This document shows, piece by piece, positions 32,259 to 35,353 of a stretch of DNA of 35,353 nucleotides. Made by a program: the position numbers and the translations under genes. The DNA lies in assembly GCA_002398875.1 (NCBI GenBank), contig DHCC01000092.1, forward strand, positions 42,774-78,126, in the 5' to 3' direction. Source of the DNA: Bacteroidales bacterium UBA4912. Its GTDB lineage: Bacteria; Bacteroidota; Bacteroidia; Bacteroidales; Dysgonomonadaceae. The notes beneath the pieces are model-generated. The model was given only the letters and a program-made list of their open reading frames with translations, did not search any database and was not told where the DNA came from. Numbering within the stretch: the stretch's first letter is position 1; every line of letters begins with the position of its first letter.

Positions 32259-33641
32259 TTTGATATTATAAAGGTGAATTTTATTATATAAAGTTTTTCT
32301 GTCAATATTCAGCAAAATTGCAGCTTTGGATTTATTACCATTAGTCTTTTTAAGTGCGGTAATTATTTTCTCCTTCTCATTCTCCGGTTTATAAAAAAGT
32401 GCAATATCAGCATCATTATTACTAATCTCCTCTATTAATTCTTTGAGAACAGGAAGGTTTTCAACGGTTATCTCATCACTCAAACTAAATAGAACCGAGC
32501 GCCTTATTACATTACGAAGCTCTCTGAGGTTGCCTGGCCAGCTGTACTGTTCAAGCCTTTCCATTGCTTCTTGTGTAATATATTTAACACTTTTATCAAG
32601 CTCTGTATTAGCCTCTTCTCTGAAATGATCAGCATACTGCTTAATGTCCTCTATGCATTCGCGTAATGATGGAACAAGTATCATAAATTCATTGAGACGG
32701 TGATACAGATCTTCTCTGAATTTACCTTCAGAAATGGCCAGCTCTAGGTTCTCGTTTGTAGCGGTAAGTATCCTCACATCAACTTCAATATCGTTTGACG
32801 TTCCGATAGAACGGATCTTTTTCTCCTGAAGCGACCTTAACATCTGCATCTGCACACCATAAGGCAAATTGCCCACTTCGTCAAGGAAAAGAGTGCCGCC
32901 ATTTGCATCCCTGAAAAAACCTGTTTTATCCTCAATTGCAGATGTAAACGATCCTTTTTTGTGACCGAATAATTCACTGGGGGCCAGCTCTGTTGAGAGA
33001 CTGCCGCAATCGACTGCAATAAAAGGACCTTTGGCTCTAGTGCTTCTTTCGTGTATCATTCTGGCAACATGCTCTTTGCCTGTACCACTTTCGCCTACAA
33101 TCATAACCGACATCTGTGTAGGTGCAACCAGATCAATATAGGAGTACATCTGCTTTGATAAGGCGCTTTTCCCCACGACAATCTTCACACCCGAAGCATT
33201 AGGTTTCATTTTTAGTGGTGATGCATCTGACTTTGAACTCTCTGTTTTTTTTAGATCACTGATTTTTTTAGTGTTGACTGATTCCAATGCTGATTTTATT
33301 TTCTGTGTTAACACAGATGGATTAATCGGTTTTTCTAAAAAATCAAATGCACCCATTTTAATGGCAGATACTGCAGTTTGAATTTCTCCGTATCCGGTCA
33401 TGATAATAACCGGAATCGATTTGTTCTCTTCCTTTAGCCAGGACAACAACATAATCCCGTCACCATCCGGCAGCCGGAGATCCGACAATACAACATCAAA
33501 CAGCTCCGGCTCCGACAGTTTCTCCTGCGCAGACAACATACCGTTGCACAACGTTGCCGAAATGCCATTCCTTTCGAACCATTTCAATAACATGGTCCCG
33601 AAAGAGCGATCATCTTCTACAATTAATATCTTTCCATTCAC
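32253..33641 (-). CDS. Sigma-54-type response regulator (REC-AAA+-Fis HTH)
   Basis: This 462-residue regulator has a receiver domain (1-120; D10/D11, phospho-acceptor D54, K104), a linker, an AAA+ domain and a C-terminal Fis-type helix-turn-helix (about 434-457, GNKSKAAILLNIDRKTLYNKI). The AAA+ part has Walker A GESGTGKE (183-190), Walker B LFLDEV (251-256) and SWPGNLREL. The loop that contacts sigma-54 is normally GAFTGA but reads GSFTSA here (230-235), keeping the key F-T. The start is GTG at 33641: an in-frame TAA lies two codons upstream (TAA-CAT-CAG-GTG) and the next Met would cut into the receiver domain. It converges on the kinase gene with a 6-base overlap and is the likely phosphate acceptor from its HPt domain. 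Confidence 0.93.
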   Translation of the reverse strand: MNGKILIVEDDRSFGTMLLKWFERNGISATLCNGMLSAQEKLSEPELFDVVLSDLRLPDGDGIMLLSWLKEENKSIPVIIMTGYGEIQTAVSAIKMGAFDFLEKPINPSVLTQKIKSALESVNTKKISDLKKTESSKSDASPLKMKPNASGVKIVVGKSALSKQMYSYIDLVAPTQMSVMIVGESGTGKEHVARMIHERSTRAKGPFIAVDCGSLSTELAPSELFGHKKGSFTSAIEDKTGFFRDANGGTLFLDEVGNLPYGVQMQMLRSLQEKKIRSIGTSNDIEVDVRILTATNENLELAISEGKFREDLYHRLNEFMILVPSLRECIEDIKQYADHFREEANTELDKSVKYITQEAMERLEQYSWPGNLRELRNVIRRSVLFSLSDEITVENLPVLKELIEEISNNDADIALFYKPENEKEKIITALKKTNGNKSKAAILLNIDRKTLYNKIHLYNIKL

Positions 33642-33684
33642 CTGATGTTAATATAATCCTTTTGTTGCAATCCTACACCTCAAT

Positions 33685-33702
33685 TATCTTTTTGTAAAGA
33701 TA
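33685..33702. repeat. Small inverted repeat between the regulator and the M24 peptidase
   Basis: TATCTTT (33685-33691) and AAAGATA (33696-33702) are perfect arms around TTGT, in the 197-base divergent spacer about 45 bases upstream of the regulator start. It may be an operator; AT-rich sequence makes chance arms plausible. Confidence 0.35.
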
Positions 33703-33809
33703 GAGCAATTTATTATTAACGGACACTATGTAATATATGATTAAGATTTTTTAGACAAAATCGAAGTTCATAAAACTGGTCCGGTGAATACAAATATCAT
33801 ATAATGTAG

Positions 33810-33817
33810 TATATTTG
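33810..33817 (+). promoter_or_regulatory. Putative -7 promoter element for the M24 peptidase
   Basis: TATATTTG matches TAnnTTTG, identical to the kinase promoter box. The expected leader is about 18 bases before the ATG at 33839. No -33 element is apparent. Confidence 0.4.
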
Positions 33818-33838
33818 AATAAAAAGTCAACATAAAAT

Positions 33839-35011
33839 ATGAACGAACTCACCAAAGAAGAATCAAACCTGAAGTTTGAGAAAATTCAAAACATATTAAG
33901 AAAAAAAGATTCTGATGCATGTATAATAACATCATCAGTAAATCAATACTGGCTCTGCGGATTTATTTTTGACGGATATCTCTATATCACTGCGGACAGA
34001 GACCCGATATTATTCGTAAAGCGTCCCTCAGACCTTGATGATGAAAGAATAATTTATATTCGTAAGCCTGAACAAATTCCTGGACTGCTACAGGAGGCCG
34101 GACTACCTCTGCCAAAAAGGATCCTGATTGAAGCAGACCAGCTTACTTTAAATGCAGCAAACCGTCTGCAGGCAGCGTTGAATATGCCTGAGCTGTTAAA
34201 TATATCAGATAAAATCCGTAAAATCAGATCTGTTAAGTCTGAATACGAACTTAATCAGATGCGCGAATGTGCAAAAATCCACAGTGAGGTATATCAGCTG
34301 ATTCCTGCTCTTTACCGAAAAGGGATGAGCGATTTGCAACTGCAGATTGAGATAGAAAGAGAGATGCGACTCCGCGGATCAGTTGGTATCTTCCGTTCCT
34401 TTGGAGAAAATATGGATATATTTATGGGAAGCATTTTGGCCGGCGACAATGCACAGGCAGCCTCACCTTACGATTATGCCTTAGGCGGTGAAGGTATAAC
34501 CCCATTGCTGCCCTTAGGTGCAAACGGCACCCCTCTGAAGCCCGGTACGACAGTTATGGTGGACATGGCCGGTAACTACAGACCCTATATGGATGATATG
34601 ACCAGAACTTTTGCCATAGAACATGCACCCGACATTGCTTATAAAGCACATGAAGTATCAATTGAGATTCATAACGCCGTAAAAAAACAAGCGAAAGCAG
34701 GCACACTCTGTTCCGATATCTATTCTTTGGCAGAGGAGATAGTTATCTCAAACGAACTGCAACCCTATTTCATGGGCACCGTACAACAGGCCAAATTTAT
34801 CGGTCACGGTGTAGGACTTGAAATAAACGAACCTCCCGTTATCACTCCAAGATCAAAAGACACCCTACTGTCCGGAATGACCATTGCACTTGAACCGAAA
34901 TTCGTGCTTCCCGGCATAGGTGCTGTCGGTATAGAAAACACTTATATAGTACACGATGAAGAATTAGAGAATATTACTCAGTGTGAAGAGAAAATTATAG
35001 TTCTGAAATAA
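33839..35011 (+). CDS. M24-family metallopeptidase (Xaa-Pro aminopeptidase/dipeptidase type)
   Basis: This 390-residue cytosolic peptidase probably cleaves peptides with proline at the second position. The N-terminal creatinase-like domain (about 1-130) includes SVNQYWLCGFIFDGYLYI. The C-terminal pita-bread domain (about 140-385) holds all five dinuclear metal ligands: D242 and D253 (VMVDMAGNYRPYMDDMTR), H323 (GHGVGLEINEPP), E352 (ALEPKF) and E366 (GIENTY). No signal peptide is seen. It stands alone on the plus strand with its own promoter-like box and a terminator at 35044-35069. Its central part is more GC-rich than most of the window (about 55% over 34441-34560, counted by hand). Which dipeptides it prefers cannot be read from the sequence. 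Confidence 0.93.
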   Translation: MNELTKEESNLKFEKIQNILRKKDSDACIITSSVNQYWLCGFIFDGYLYITADRDPILFVKRPSDLDDERIIYIRKPEQIPGLLQEAGLPLPKRILIEADQLTLNAANRLQAALNMPELLNISDKIRKIRSVKSEYELNQMRECAKIHSEVYQLIPALYRKGMSDLQLQIEIEREMRLRGSVGIFRSFGENMDIFMGSILAGDNAQAASPYDYALGGEGITPLLPLGANGTPLKPGTTVMVDMAGNYRPYMDDMTRTFAIEHAPDIAYKAHEVSIEIHNAVKKQAKAGTLCSDIYSLAEEIVISNELQPYFMGTVQQAKFIGHGVGLEINEPPVITPRSKDTLLSGMTIALEPKFVLPGIGAVGIENTYIVHDEELENITQCEEKIIVLK

Positions 35012-35043
35012 TTGCAAGAATTTTCTTTTTAATATTATATAAA

Positions 35044-35069
35044 AAAAGGCTGCCATATAGCAACCTTTT
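35044..35069. terminator. Terminator after the M24 peptidase, possibly bidirectional
   Basis: AAAAGG (35044-35049) pairs with CCTTTT (35064-35069), and TGC (35051-35053) with GCA (35060-35062), with one mismatch and a 6-base loop. T-rich sequence follows on the plus strand and an A-run precedes it, so it can serve both converging transcripts. Confidence 0.7.
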
Positions 35070-35104
35070 CTTATTAATTAAATCAACAATCAGTAATATT
35101 CAAA

Positions 35105-35353
35105 CTATTTAAAAATAAACTGTGTATTAAAGTTTATAGATAGTTGGACGTTTTCACTAGTCATATTAGTTGTTGGAATATATTTCAATACAATTGCTGA
35201 TGATCCTTTTCGAACGGTTTCATCCATTATATTCTGTAAAAATATTAATTCTTCAGCTGTATTAGCTACTATTTTGACATTAGATTCTATACCACCTAAC
35301 TTAAGTGATTTTCTGCTATCACTTTTCATCATACAAAAAATCCCGATTGGACA
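35105..35353 (-). CDS. Unrecognised small or partial protein at the window edge
   Basis: The minus-strand frame ends at 35105 and stays open to the right edge (83 codons including the stop). If it starts at the ATG-ATG pair at 35332, the product is 75 residues, beginning MMKSDSRKSLKLGG and ending NFNTQFIFK. It is soluble, with a helix-like centre (NTAEELIFLQNIMDETVRKG) and strands after it. It matches no family I know. It could be the C-terminus of a longer gene beyond the window. Its orientation, converging on the M24 peptidase across a terminator, is consistent with a real gene. Confidence 0.4.
   Translation of the reverse strand, partial: CPIGIFCMMKSDSRKSLKLGGIESNVKIVANTAEELIFLQNIMDETVRKGSSAIVLKYIPTTNMTSENVQLSINFNTQFIFK

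Overview
The window looks like core chromosome of an AT-rich Bacteroidota member, most likely of the order Bacteroidales (inference). Four observations support this. Start codons lack Shine-Dalgarno sequences. Matches to the Bacteroidetes -7 promoter element TAnnTTTG recur just upstream of genes. The families are typical of the group: DUF4292 lipoprotein, a ~640-residue PurF, short MenE and MenF, and a hybrid kinase with an HPt domain beside a sigma-54-type regulator. The gene strings dut-TPR-DUF4292-EnvC, menI-F-D-B-C-E and purF-phoH-purC-ubiE-aroE are also familiar from this group. I see no rRNA, tRNA, CRISPR array, phage or insertion sequence, and no clearly broken gene.

Layout. 1-4633 (minus): the start of a nucleoside-permease-like transporter, then a tight operon dut, TPR protein, DUF4292 lipoprotein and EnvC-like peptidoglycan factor. 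4788-11825 (plus): an unrecognised 243-residue protein, then a menaquinone operon menI-menF-menD-menB-menC-menE without menH. 11852-17240 (minus): a THUMP RNA methyltransferase with a long charged tail, a GHL10-family lipoprotein and a cation/proton antiporter with Usp domains. 17410-20214 (plus): a UvrA lacking the first cysteine pair of its first zinc module. 20266-22078 (minus): a small membrane cluster of lipoprotein, GYF_2-CD225, CD225 and DUF2752 proteins. 22360-23688 (minus): a dGTPase. 23863-29247 (plus): purF-like, phoH, purC, ubiE/menG and aroE, closed by a clear terminator. 29781-33641: a hybrid sensor kinase and a sigma-54-type response regulator arranged tail to tail with overlapping stops, preceded by a 533-base repeat-rich intergenic region. 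33839-35011 (plus): an M24 aminopeptidase with a terminator. The last bases hold an unrecognised minus-strand reading frame that is open to the window edge.

How the genes work together. Menaquinone synthesis dominates: AroE feeds the shikimate/chorismate pathway, MenF through MenE and MenI convert chorismate to dihydroxynaphthoate, and UbiE/MenG performs the last methylation. MenA and a recognisable MenH are not in the window. Purine synthesis (PurF-like, PurC) and dNTP pool control (Dut, Dgt) form a second theme. The best candidates for poorly described biology are the CD225/GYF/DUF2752 membrane cluster, the kinase-regulator pair whose regulator has an altered sigma-54 contact loop and whose kinase promoter carries spaced TCCACACTTTAT repeats, and the degenerate ~20-base repeats between menB and menC.
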